This document shows positions 25,854 through 34,264 of a stretch of DNA of 42,993 nucleotides, piece after piece. The notes under the pieces are model-generated. The model did no database searches, was not told the origin of the DNA, and saw only the letters and a program-made list of their open reading frames with translations. The stretch's first letter is position 1; each line of letters begins with the position of its first letter. The stretch is taken from positions 1-42,993 of the forward strand of contig SLHA01000116.1 of assembly GCA_007136405.1 (NCBI GenBank), read 5' to 3'. A program made the translations under genes and the position numbers. The stretch is from Candidatus Latescibacterota bacterium. GTDB lineage: Bacteria > Latescibacterota > UBA2968 > UBA8231.

Positions 25854-27068
25854 ATGCGCTTTGATTTGTTACTGCGGAACGGCCTGGTGATCGATCCGGC
25901 CAATGGGGTGAACGAGGAACGGGATGTTGCCATAGCCGGAGGCAAGGTAGCCGCGGTGGACCGGGACATTCCGGCCAGTCAGTCGAAACGGACGATCGAT
26001 GTTTCCGGGCTTATCATAGTTCCGGGTCTGCTGGACATCCACACGCATATGTATGCCACACCCGGTCATCGCAGAGCATGGGCTGGAGATCACAGTATCC
26101 TGCCGGATGGTTTCAGTTTCCGCAGCGGTGTGACCACCATGGTGGATACCGGAAGTGCCGGATGGCGTAATTTCGAGGACTTTCGGTTACGGGTGATCGA
26201 TCGCTTCCAGACACGCAAGTTCGCCTTTGTTAACATCGTGGGTCTGGGTATGGTATCCAATGAGATGGAGCAGAATGTACATGACATGGATTTGGGTCGC
26301 GCGGTGGATACCGTGCGCGAGCACGCGGACGTCGTCGTCGGTATCAAGACGGCACATTACTGCGGGCCGGAGTGGATCTCGGTGGATCGAGCCTTGGCCG
26401 CGGGCAGAAAGACCGGTTTGCCGACTATGGTGGATTTCGGGTTCTTTCGTGCGGAACGCCCATACCATGAGCTGATCACCCAGCGCCTCGGTGCCGGCGA
26501 TATAACCACCCATATGTACCTGGCGCCCATTCCCTGGATCGATAAGGAAGGCAAAATTCCCGGCTTTTTCTATCAGGCACGGGAGCGAGGGGTGGTCTTC
26601 GACGTTGGCCACGGGGCCGGCAGTTTCATCTTCCGCAACGCCGTGCCCAGCATAGAGCAGGGCTTCTATCCGGACTCCATCTCCACGGATCTGCACGCTC
26701 TGAGCATGAATGCCGAGATGATCGATATGACCACGGTCATGTCGAAATTCCTCGCTATGGGTATGCCTCTGGAGGAGGTCATCCGGGAATCGACGGTCAG
26801 TCCGGCACGGATCATCGATCATACCGAGTTGGGGCATCTCAGCCCCGGCGCCGTTGCGGATGTTGCGGTCTTGCGCGTATTAGAAGGCGAATTCGGGTAC
26901 CTGGACGTGGCTGGCGGACGGTTGAATGGCACGCAGCGTCTTCTGTGCGAGATGACGTTGAAGGACGGTCGGGTGATGTGGGATTGGAACGGTCGTACCG
27001 GTACGGATTACACGGAGCTGGGAGCCACCTACGGAATTCGTAACGTGGATCAAATCATTCTGCCGTGA
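25854..27068 (+). CDS. Amidohydrolase/deacetylase-family metallohydrolase (EF_0837/AHA_3915 type)
   Basis: 404 residues of the amidohydrolase superfamily. The metal-binding motif DIHTHMY, a possible carboxylated Lys in VVGIKTAHY, later His residues in GDITTHMY and FDVGHGAG, and Asp in SISTDLHALSM give the TIM-barrel binuclear site. The start (RFDLLLRNGLVIDPANG) and end (GAVADVAVLR) form the flanking beta sandwich. This subgroup is typically encoded beside a SelA-like PLP enzyme, as here. Deacylation of an N-acylated amino-sugar acid or amino acid is the expected reaction, but the substrate is unproven. GAGGGAGGAAGG precedes the ATG at 25854; another ATG at 25833 is upstream of it. Confidence 0.85.
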   Translation: MRFDLLLRNGLVIDPANGVNEERDVAIAGGKVAAVDRDIPASQSKRTIDVSGLIIVPGLLDIHTHMYATPGHRRAWAGDHSILPDGFSFRSGVTTMVDTGSAGWRNFEDFRLRVIDRFQTRKFAFVNIVGLGMVSNEMEQNVHDMDLGRAVDTVREHADVVVGIKTAHYCGPEWISVDRALAAGRKTGLPTMVDFGFFRAERPYHELITQRLGAGDITTHMYLAPIPWIDKEGKIPGFFYQARERGVVFDVGHGAGSFIFRNAVPSIEQGFYPDSISTDLHALSMNAEMIDMTTVMSKFLAMGMPLEEVIRESTVSPARIIDHTELGHLSPGAVADVAVLRVLEGEFGYLDVAGGRLNGTQRLLCEMTLKDGRVMWDWNGRTGTDYTELGATYGIRNVDQIILP

Positions 27069-27304
27069 TGGACGCGGGTTTGTTACGGGCTTGTGAGCCC
27101 GACACGTCCCATGTTAAGCCTATGGTACAGACAACCGTGTACGCAAGATGGCCTCGGCATGCATGTGGGCGCGAAGCGAGATCCCGGAGCGGGACGCAGG
27201 CATGACGCATTGCCCTGGCATCCACGCAGGAGCGAAGCTCTGAACCACGCTGAGAGGCCATGAATTTCGTGGCGCAGGTGCCCTTGCCGATGTACATGCT
27301 CCTG

Positions 27305-27328
27305 AGAGGCTCGAACACAAAGGCCTCT
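27305..27328 (+). promoter_or_regulatory. Small hairpin before the SelA-like gene
   Basis: AGAGGC (27305-27310) and GCCTCT (27323-27328) pair around 12 bases, 31 bases before the ATG. The 290-base gap between the amidohydrolase and this gene otherwise shows no recognisable element. Confidence 0.25.
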
Positions 27329-27359
27329 GAGATTAACACAGAAACTACTGGAGGGTTTC

Positions 27360-28478
27360 ATGGATATTTACACCGAACTCGGGGTGACACGGATCATCAA
27401 TGCTTCAGGCAGCATGACGGTATTGGGAGGATCGCTCATGGCTCCCGAGGTGGTCGAGGCCATGGACCGGGCGGCCCGCGCCTATGTAGATATGCACGAG
27501 CTCATGGCCTGGGCTGGCGATGAAATCGCCCGGCTCACGGGTGCAGAAGCCGGTCTGGTTACCACTGGAACGGCTGGAGGCATGCTGTTGTCCGCCGCCG
27601 CCTGCCTGACCGGAACGGACCGAAAGCGCATGGCGCAGCTTCCGGATACCAGCGGTATGCCCCGGGAAATCGTCGTGCAGCAGGGCCATCGAATCAGCTT
27701 TGACGATGCGCTTCGGACGCCAGGAGGTGTTCTGGTGGAAGTTGGAGGAGAAGACGGCGCCACGGCGGAACAGGTGAATGCGGCGATCAGCGACGCCACG
27801 GCCGCAGCGTTTTATGTGGTTCTGGATCCTTTGCCAGCGTTGCCATTGACCCAGTTCGCAGCAGTGGCTCATGCTCGCGATGTACCGGTGATCGTTGATG
27901 CGGCGGCTGAGGTGCCACCCCTCGAAAACCTGCACCGGTTTCTTGATGAAGGCGGGGACTTGGTGCTGTTTAGCGGGGGCAAGCATATCGGTGGTCCCAA
28001 TGACAGCGGTATACTCTGCGGCCGCCGAAATCTGGTCGAAGCCGCAGCAGCCCAGGCTTTTCCCAACTACGGGATCGGCAGGCCGTTGAAGGTCAGCAAA
28101 GAGCAGATCGTCGGATTGGTGTTTGCCTTGCGCCGGTTTGTCAACCTGGACCATGCCGCGGAGATGCAACGCTATGATTCCATGGCACAAACCATGTGCG
28201 GGCTCTTGCAGGGCCTGAACGGCGTCACCGCCGATGTCGCCTATCCCACCCATGGCGCCAGACCTTTGTGCATTCCGCGCGCAAGGGTAGTGCTGGAACC
28301 GGGCCGTGCGCGTCACGATGCCCGGGGAATCCTGACGGCCATGCGAACGGGTAAGCCGGCCGTTGCTATCGGGGCGGACCAGCGGCACAACACGCTCTGG
28401 CTGAACCCGCAACATTTGCTGGATGGGGAAGAGACCACAGTCGCCGAGCGGCTGCGTGTCCTGCTGGACCAGGACTGA
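27360..28478 (+). CDS. SelA-like pyridoxal-phosphate enzyme (probable amino-acid or amino-sugar-acid lyase)
   Basis: 372 residues of PLP fold type I, SelA-related (EF_0838/AHA_3917-like) rather than true selenocysteine synthase. The sequence opens IYTELGVTRIINASGSMTVLGG. The loop GLVTTGTAGGMLLSAAACL would bind PLP phosphate, Asp in VIVDAAAEVPP contacts the ring nitrogen, and the Schiff-base Lys is in LFSGGKHIGGPNDSG. Known members include D-glucosaminate-6-phosphate ammonia-lyase. GGAGG precedes the ATG. It follows the amidohydrolase and converges with the RraA-family gene. The likely product is a 2-keto-3-deoxy acid, by inference. Confidence 0.82.
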   Translation: MDIYTELGVTRIINASGSMTVLGGSLMAPEVVEAMDRAARAYVDMHELMAWAGDEIARLTGAEAGLVTTGTAGGMLLSAAACLTGTDRKRMAQLPDTSGMPREIVVQQGHRISFDDALRTPGGVLVEVGGEDGATAEQVNAAISDATAAAFYVVLDPLPALPLTQFAAVAHARDVPVIVDAAAEVPPLENLHRFLDEGGDLVLFSGGKHIGGPNDSGILCGRRNLVEAAAAQAFPNYGIGRPLKVSKEQIVGLVFALRRFVNLDHAAEMQRYDSMAQTMCGLLQGLNGVTADVAYPTHGARPLCIPRARVVLEPGRARHDARGILTAMRTGKPAVAIGADQRHNTLWLNPQHLLDGEETTVAERLRVLLDQD

Positions 28479-28479
28479 G

Positions 28480-28495
28480 CGCCGGCCGCCCGGCG
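28480..28495. terminator. Compact GC hairpin between convergent SelA-like and RraA genes
   Basis: CGCCGG (28480-28485) and CCGGCG (28490-28495) pair perfectly around CCGC, immediately after the SelA-like stop. No T-run follows. The opposing gene ends 20 bases on. Confidence 0.4.
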
Positions 28496-28515
28496 GTGCG
28501 GTTGGCTGGATGTGC

Positions 28516-29403
28516 CTACAAGAGGGTGCCGGCCTCGTCCGAGGTGGTCTGATCCTCGGCATCCTCTTCGAATACCAGGTGCTGGTATTCCGGCGGGGTA
28601 CTCGTTTTGCGCCAGGCCTTGAAGTCAGCCTCGATCTCCTCACTCCACTTGGAGTCCATCTGGTGGGAGTTGTATACCCCTTCGTGGATGCGCTGGAACT
28701 GGAAAATCTCGCGTAGCTGAGTGCGTTCGGCCCGTTCAACCACGTCTTCCGCCAGATGCGGCGGAATGAACAGAACGCCCGCCATCGTGCCCAGGACCAC
28801 GTCGCCAGGCATACAGATAGCCTTACCGATGCGACACGGCGTATTGATGCCCACCAATGTAACGTCCCCGATGCCGGTAGGGTCATTGCCTCGACAGAAA
28901 GTCACGCAATTGGGCGTGTCGTTGACCTGTTGAACGTCGCGGATGCCGCACCAGAGCACCTGGCCGCGACCGGTGCGCTGGGCGACCGCGTTCGTCAGGT
29001 TGCCGCCGGAGTACGTGCCCTGGAATATCTTTTCGAACATGTCGATGACCATCACATCGTCTTTCTGCAGGGTTTCGATCACCCATGAGTTGAAGAACCC
29101 GACGCGGCCTTCCTGTTCGTGGCCGTATTCCAGCAGGTAGTCGTGCAGATCCGGCCGTCTCGGCACCATGACGCCGGTCACGGCGCGTCCGACCAGATTC
29201 TTGCCCGAAGGGTATACCGTCCATCCGTCCTGGAACTGGTATTTGTAATCATTGCTCCAACAGACGCCCCAGGCCTCCTCCAGGGCTACCTTTTCCAGAC
29301 GCTGAAGGATGTGATCGGGTACACGTGGTCGCCCGTTGTCGAAACGGTCGCCTTCCCACTTGGGGGTCAGCTCGATGATGTCTTCCGGGTTGTCGAAACG
29401 CAT
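28516..29403 (-). CDS. RraA/HMG-CHA aldolase-family protein
   Basis: 295 residues. The core of about 160 residues has the RraA/class II pyruvate aldolase fold: AVTGVMVPRRPD, DVMVIDMFEK, NLTNAVAQRTG and DVTLVGINTPCRIGKA, then a MPGDVVLGTMAGVLFIPP region. It carries an extra N-terminal segment of about 60 residues and a C-terminal helical tail, so it is longer than RraA (about 160). Members cleave hydroxy-methyl-oxoglutarate or related acids, while some inhibit RNase E instead. Facing the SelA-like gene, an aldolase step is attractive but unproven. AAAGGAGGA precedes the ATG. Confidence 0.75.
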   Translation of the reverse strand: MRFDNPEDIIELTPKWEGDRFDNGRPRVPDHILQRLEKVALEEAWGVCWSNDYKYQFQDGWTVYPSGKNLVGRAVTGVMVPRRPDLHDYLLEYGHEQEGRVGFFNSWVIETLQKDDVMVIDMFEKIFQGTYSGGNLTNAVAQRTGRGQVLWCGIRDVQQVNDTPNCVTFCRGNDPTGIGDVTLVGINTPCRIGKAICMPGDVVLGTMAGVLFIPPHLAEDVVERAERTQLREIFQFQRIHEGVYNSHQMDSKWSEEIEADFKAWRKTSTPPEYQHLVFEEDAEDQTTSDEAGTLL

Positions 29404-29781
29404 GGATCTGTTCCTCCTTTGATGGCTCTATAGGGCGATTTCCCAACGCTATGGCCATAGGATGGGCTGTCGCTCTCGCGGTGTCAACTTGCGGGGCAGC
29501 GGACATACCTGGCTGTCAGGCATTCCGGAGATACTGGTACTGGCCCAAGGCCGCGCCCGGTGTTGACCGTGAACGGTGTCCGTGTTCCGCCAACCATCCT
29601 GGATATCCGCTATATCCGCTCAGACCAGATTCTCGCTGAATCAGCACCAGGGAACCGCTATCTCAAGTGTTTACCCGATGCCCTGTCCCGGCTGCAATGC
29701 GCATCTTTTGCCGCAGGTTATTCATAGAAGCTTTCGTCTGTTGCAACCATGGGATAACTGGAACGAGAAGGAGACGTAAAC
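29404..29781. other. Divergent gap between RraA-family and sigma-factor genes
   Basis: About 380 bases with no supported gene. A short tandem repeat of ATATCCGCT lies at 29610-29627. Promoters for both flanking genes should be here, but no strong hexamer pair is visible on either strand. GAAGGAG precedes the sigma-factor ATG. Confidence 0.3.
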
Positions 29782-30642
29782 ATGCCCGCTATACCCGAGT
29801 CGTGTACCGACTCAAGCGGTCGTCCTCGCCTGCTGGATCTATACCTGCGGGATCTGGGTCGCCATGGGTCATTGAGCTGCGAAGAGGAAGTATCGCTGTG
29901 CAACCGTGCGCGCATGGGAGACAACGAGGCCGAAGAAGAGATGATCAAGGCCAACCTGGCCTTTGTCGTCAGCGTGGCCAGAAATTACACGATGCGGGGC
30001 CTTCCCCTGATCGACCTGGTGGCTGCCGGTAACCTGGGTCTGCTGGAAGCGGTGCGCCGCTTTGACGCAACGCGGGGTTACAAGTTTATCACGTATGCGG
30101 TGTGGTGGGTACGCCAGTTCATGTTGACTGCTTTGATGGATTCCCGCCGAGCGGTACGTTTGCCGACCAGCCGATATCACGATCTCCAACGCATTCGCCA
30201 TGCCACGGCTGGACTTTGTCAGAAGCGAGGGCGCGAATTGAGCATCGACGAGATCGCCGAGGACACTGGCCTGAGCACGCAACGAGTGGCCAACGCGATA
30301 ACCGCGGACGACCACGATGTCTCATTGGAAACCCCCGCATACACCGAAAGCGACGACGAACTACTGGACTTTCTTGCCGCCGAGGACAACCAGCCCATCG
30401 ATGACGTGGAGAACGACGAGTTGAACTGCCGGCTGACAGACTCGCTGGATGCTCTGGATGGGCGTGAGGCGCGGATCATTCGGGCCTATTTCGGACTTGG
30501 CGGCGGCAGGCGTCTTACACTGGAAGAAATCGGTGCGCAGATGAACATCACCCGCGAGCGCGTGCGTCAGTTGCGGGACCGTGGTCTGAGAAAGATACGG
30601 GCGGAATATGGTCTGGAGTTGTGGGAGTTATGGCAGAACTGA
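29782..30642 (+). CDS. Primary-type (group 2) sigma-70 factor
   Basis: 286 residues without region 1.1. Region 1.2 (DLYLRDLGRHGSLSCEEEV) binds DNA at the start site. Region 2 has NLAFVVSVARNY, GLPLIDLVAAGNLGLLEAVR and the -10 helix FDATRGYKFITYAVWWVRQ. Region 3 (IRLPTSRY-like, ELSIDEIAEDTGLS) is followed by region 4 with HTH NITRERVRQLRDRGLRKIR. It is too short for RpoD (about 600) and resembles group 2 stress or stationary-phase factors. GAAGGAG precedes the ATG. Its stop falls where the opposing Lon-like gene breaks off. Confidence 0.9.
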   Translation: MPAIPESCTDSSGRPRLLDLYLRDLGRHGSLSCEEEVSLCNRARMGDNEAEEEMIKANLAFVVSVARNYTMRGLPLIDLVAAGNLGLLEAVRRFDATRGYKFITYAVWWVRQFMLTALMDSRRAVRLPTSRYHDLQRIRHATAGLCQKRGRELSIDEIAEDTGLSTQRVANAITADDHDVSLETPAYTESDDELLDFLAAEDNQPIDDVENDELNCRLTDSLDALDGREARIIRAYFGLGGGRRLTLEEIGAQMNITRERVRQLRDRGLRKIRAEYGLELWELWQN

Positions 30643-31894
30643 CCAGGCTGTATATCTGTGCCAGCGATTCGATCTTGATCTGGCGCGAACGCAAGGCGCG
30701 TTTCAGGCCTTCCCAGGCGTAGGGTTGCTGGAGGACCTTGCGGGCATCGAGGATGAGGTAACCGCCGTTGGCTCGGTGCAGCGCACCGGCTTTGATCATG
30801 TTGAAATCCGTGATCAAAGCACCCATCTGGGCCATGTGCTCGACGCGTCCCAGCAGGTTCTGATAGGTCGGGTTGTCTTCGTGCACCACCGGCGCACCGT
30901 CTGTATCCCCGTTATCGACGATCAGGTTGATGCGGTACCGTCGCAGACCATCGCCAGCGGTCTGACCTATCTGACTTTCGTCTGCGTGACCGGGACCCTG
31001 CAGCATGCGCTGGAGTTGCTGCTGTTGCTGGCTCTGTTCGCCTTCTGCGGCTATAAGCTCACGTGCGTTCTCGACGATGTCTGTCTCGACCGCGTCCAGA
31101 TACGTGTCCACCTGGTCGCCAGGACCGTACTGGCCGCGCAGCTCGTCGATCAGCGGCTTGACGGCGTACCGGGTCACCTCGCGGTTCAGGTCCCGTATTT
31201 TGTCCCGCGCTTCCCGTTCCCAGGCGGGCGTGCTCTGGAACATACGCTGGGACAGCTTCTGGAGCTCTTCAACGGCACTTTCGATCTTCTTGCGTTCGTC
31301 CTCCGGCAGCTCCTGAAACTCCTGGGGCGATAAGGTTTCGCCATTACGCACCGGGGCGAACACCAGACCCTGGGGTGTCCGGTGGGTAGTCAGATTGTGC
31401 TCTCTGGCCTCCTCTTGCAGTTCCTCCAGAGCGTGCTGCTGTTTCTCCCGGAACTCCTCCTGAATCGACTGGGCCCGGTTCTGAAACGCCTCGCTTTCGA
31501 AGGCGGCTTTGAGTGCGTTACGAACCTCCTCCACCAGCCTGTTCATCGCGGTGCTCAGCTTCCTTCCACACCCCGGTGTAAGGTTGAGCACTCTGGGCTT
31601 GTGGGGTTCCTCGAAATTGTACACATAGCACCAGTCTCCGGGTTGTTCCTCCTGGACGGCCTGGCGCTTGATGTGCTCCCGGACAACCTGGAACTGCTCC
31701 GTACCCGGTGGACCCAGCGCGTAGATGTTATACCCGCTGTGCCGGATACGCGTGCCGAACTGTAGGGCTTCGGCGGCCCGGGGCTGTCCCAGCGGATCCT
31801 CAAGCGGTTCCAGATCCGCAGTGGTCTGGAATCCCAGTTGGTCCGGGTCACACGCCCGGTACAGCTTGTCTACGGCTAGTTCCTGTACTGGCAT
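30548..31894 (-). pseudogene. C-terminally truncated Lon-like (AAA_32/LonB-type) protein gene
   Basis: 448 residues. The N-terminal half of the soluble Lon-like family is clear: CDPDQLGFQTTADLEPL, GTRIRHSGYNIYALGP, DWCYVYNFEEPHKPRVL, a long coiled coil (residues 130-280), then LHRANGGYLILDARKVL and AWEGLKRALRSRQIKIESL. Full members are about 800 residues, with a Lon protease domain at the end. Here homology stops near residue 419, at about 30638, exactly where the sigma gene ends on the other strand, and 29 unrelated residues follow. The Walker A also lacks its Lys (GPPGTEQF). It is therefore either a broken gene or a protein without ATPase and protease activity. The intact frame favours recent truncation. 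Confidence 0.7.
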
Positions 31895-32207
31895 GGCTCA
31901 GTGCCTTGCATTAGATTTGCGCCGAACGGCGCCAACTGGAGTACGCTGGGCTGGGGACGCGGGTATGGGTCCCAGTGTACGAGCTCCGGGTTCCTCACCG
32001 GCAGAAGACGATAGTGAAGGCGCGAGGGCAGCGCAAAGGGAGCATCTTCATCTGCGTCGCGGGCGCGATATCGCGGGCTACCGGGTGGACCCGGACGGTG
32101 TTACGGATTGTCTGGAAGAGGGGACCGGTGCTACCCAAGGATGCATGCCAGGGTAGGCGGTTGCCTTTGCCCGAGCATGCAGACCGCGTCAAAACCACAG
32201 AAAGAGT
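31895..32207. other. Divergent gap before the radical SAM gene
   Basis: About 313 bases, high in GC, between divergent Lon-like and SPL-type genes. No gene, promoter hexamer pair or terminator is convincing. Confidence 0.25.
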
Positions 32208-33476
32208 ATGCTGATGTACGATCTACATCCTCCGCACATATATGTGCACAAACGGGTCCTGAACAATCCACGCGCCCTTGCGCGCATGGAGCGGATGCTG
32301 GTGGGACTGGGTAATCCTGATGTCCAGGAAGTCGACATCACGGACACGGAGAAGGTCGTCGAAGCCAGCGGCGCGTCTGATGATCTGCCTGTACAATCGA
32401 ACCGTGTGCGTATGGGTATCCAGAAACTAGACCAGGACCCCGTTTTCATCTTCAACACCTATGTCTGGGACCAAACGCAGAGGCAGGATCCGGTGCGCCA
32501 GTACACGAATCCCCGCGCCAATATGATAGCCAGGGCTATGGCAGGCGCGGATCCCCGTTCGATGCACGGCAGGCGAGATCGTTGTGACGGTTCAGACCCG
32601 CGGCGCCCGTATGTGTGTCAGGGTGGATGGAGCCTGCATTCCATCAATGGCTGCGTGCATCGGTGCGACTACTGCGGACTCGGTTGCGCGGTCAATTTCA
32701 TGCTGGATCTGGAGGATTTCGCCCAAGGTCTGGAGAGGACCTTCCAGGAACGACCGCAGCAGAAGCTGTATCGGTACGATTTGACCAGTGACTATCCGTG
32801 TTTCGAACCCGAATACGGCGCCTCTGAACTGCTCGGTGAGTGCTTTGCCCGGAATGATCGGTATCTGCTGGTCTACACTAAAAGCGACAATGTCGATCAT
32901 CTACTGGATCTACCTTACAAAGAGCACATGCCCTGTTATTGGACCTTGGCCACGGATACCCAGGCCCGGACCATCGAACGCGGAACTCCGACCCTGGACC
33001 AGCGGCTGGAGGCAATGCGCAAATGTCATGACGCCGGCTATGTGGTACGGGCCGGTTTTTCGCCTATCGTGCCCCACCACAACTGGCGCGCAGAGGCGAC
33101 CACCGCGCTGGAAAAACTGTTCGCCGCCGCTCCGGTGGATACGGTGCGACTGTGGGTCGTGTCGATGATGCTGGCAGGAGAGGCTGAGCAGATTTTCGGA
33201 GCAGAAAACCTGGATCCCTGGTGTCTTGAGGAAATGCGTCGCCATGCAGCGGATATGCATGGCCAGCACAGTGGCCCTTTCCCGCGCCACGTGCGCGCGG
33301 AGATCTATCGTCACTACATCGAGGAGATCAAGCGCATAGCACCCGGGACACCGGTCAACCTGTGCACCGAAGAACGTGCCCTGTGGGATATGCTGTCCGA
33401 CACGCTGGACATGTCACCGGACGGTCTATATTGCTGCTGCGGCCAATACAGCGTTCCGCCACGAACGATGATCTGA
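32208..33476 (+). CDS. SPL-family radical SAM protein (spore photoproduct lyase-like)
   Basis: 422 residues. The radical SAM cluster motif is Cys-x3-Cys-x2-Cys in NGCVHRCDYCGLG (near residue 150), preceded by GGWSLHSI as in SPL-like proteins. A TIM-barrel core follows, with YLLVYTKSDNVDHLLDL and a SAM-binding region. The protein ends with an unusual run of three Cys (YCCCGQYSVPP). True SPL repairs thymine dimers in spores; this organism has no visible sporulation genes, so the activity is unknown. A ribosome binding site is weak (AAAGAG). A hairpin (33467-33487) spans the stop. Confidence 0.75.
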   Translation: MLMYDLHPPHIYVHKRVLNNPRALARMERMLVGLGNPDVQEVDITDTEKVVEASGASDDLPVQSNRVRMGIQKLDQDPVFIFNTYVWDQTQRQDPVRQYTNPRANMIARAMAGADPRSMHGRRDRCDGSDPRRPYVCQGGWSLHSINGCVHRCDYCGLGCAVNFMLDLEDFAQGLERTFQERPQQKLYRYDLTSDYPCFEPEYGASELLGECFARNDRYLLVYTKSDNVDHLLDLPYKEHMPCYWTLATDTQARTIERGTPTLDQRLEAMRKCHDAGYVVRAGFSPIVPHHNWRAEATTALEKLFAAAPVDTVRLWVVSMMLAGEAEQIFGAENLDPWCLEEMRRHAADMHGQHSGPFPRHVRAEIYRHYIEEIKRIAPGTPVNLCTEERALWDMLSDTLDMSPDGLYCCCGQYSVPPRTMI

Positions 33477-33487
33477 AGCAGATCGTT
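33467..33487 (+). terminator. Hairpin over the stop codon of the radical SAM gene
   Basis: GATCTG-AAG-CAGATC (33470-33484) is a perfect six-pair hairpin, extended to nine by two G-T pairs and one A-T, and it contains the TGA stop. No T-run follows. Confidence 0.35.
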
Positions 33488-33640
33488 AACAGCCCACTAC
33501 CGCCGGGACAGCACCGGGCCGTTTCGAAAATCGGTCCAGGTTCGGGAACATGCGCCGGATCGCGCCGGGCTGGCGCAGTCGGTTGTCAACCGCGAATTTT
33601 ACCAGGCTGATGAACAACGGATAGGCGCGGAGGAGGCCAA

Positions 33641-34141
33641 ATGCCCATATATGAGTTCTACTGCCCTCGATGCCACACTATTTTCAACTTCCTGTCCCGG
33701 GTTGTCAATACGCAGAAGATTCCCCGCTGTCCGCAGGATGGCCGCCACAAACTGCAGCGCAAGGTCTCACTGTTCGCTTATGTCAGTGGTGGTGATGTGG
33801 ACAGGGGAGAGGATGGCGATGACCTGCCCGTCGATGAAGGACGCATGGAACAGGCGATGAACGCCCTGGCATCCGAAGCCGAGAACGTGGACGAAGAGGA
33901 TCCACGGGCGGCCGCTCAGCTGATGCGCAAGTTGTCGCATATGACCGGGATCGAGTATGGGGAAAGCATGGAGGAAGCCCTGCGCCGCCTGGAGGCCGGG
34001 GAAGATCCGGACGCGATAGAAGCCGAGATGGGTGATCTGCTGGAGAATGAGGAGGAGCCGTTCATGCTGCCGGGCGCCAAGGGCCGGCACGGAGTTCGTC
34101 CGCGTCCACCCAGACGTGACGAGACGCTGTACGAAATGTAG
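33641..34141 (+). CDS. FmdB-like zinc-ribbon protein with acidic C-terminal extension
   Basis: 166 residues. The first 60 form a zinc-ribbon of the FmdB/CxxC type: YEFYCPRCHTIF, then CPQDGRH, with the second Cys pair reduced to one Cys plus His. The rest is very acidic and helical (residues 75-140), ending in basic Arg/Pro sequence (GVRPRPPRRDE). Many FmdB-like proteins are about 70-110 residues, so the tail is an addition. The function is unknown; FmdB was linked to formamidase regulation. GGAGGAGG precedes the ATG. It lies between the radical SAM and FAD genes on the same strand. Confidence 0.7.
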   Translation: MPIYEFYCPRCHTIFNFLSRVVNTQKIPRCPQDGRHKLQRKVSLFAYVSGGDVDRGEDGDDLPVDEGRMEQAMNALASEAENVDEEDPRAAAQLMRKLSHMTGIEYGESMEEALRRLEAGEDPDAIEAEMGDLLENEEEPFMLPGAKGRHGVRPRPPRRDETLYEM

Positions 34142-34264
34142 CGGAGCGCCTGATCAGCGGCTCGGTTCGGGTGCTGCCGCAGACGGTCCCGCGCTACTGC
34201 ACCGAGGTGGCGCGTCCGATGAGCGGCTCTCGGGTGAGGATCCCCAGGGACGCACGGAAAGGCA

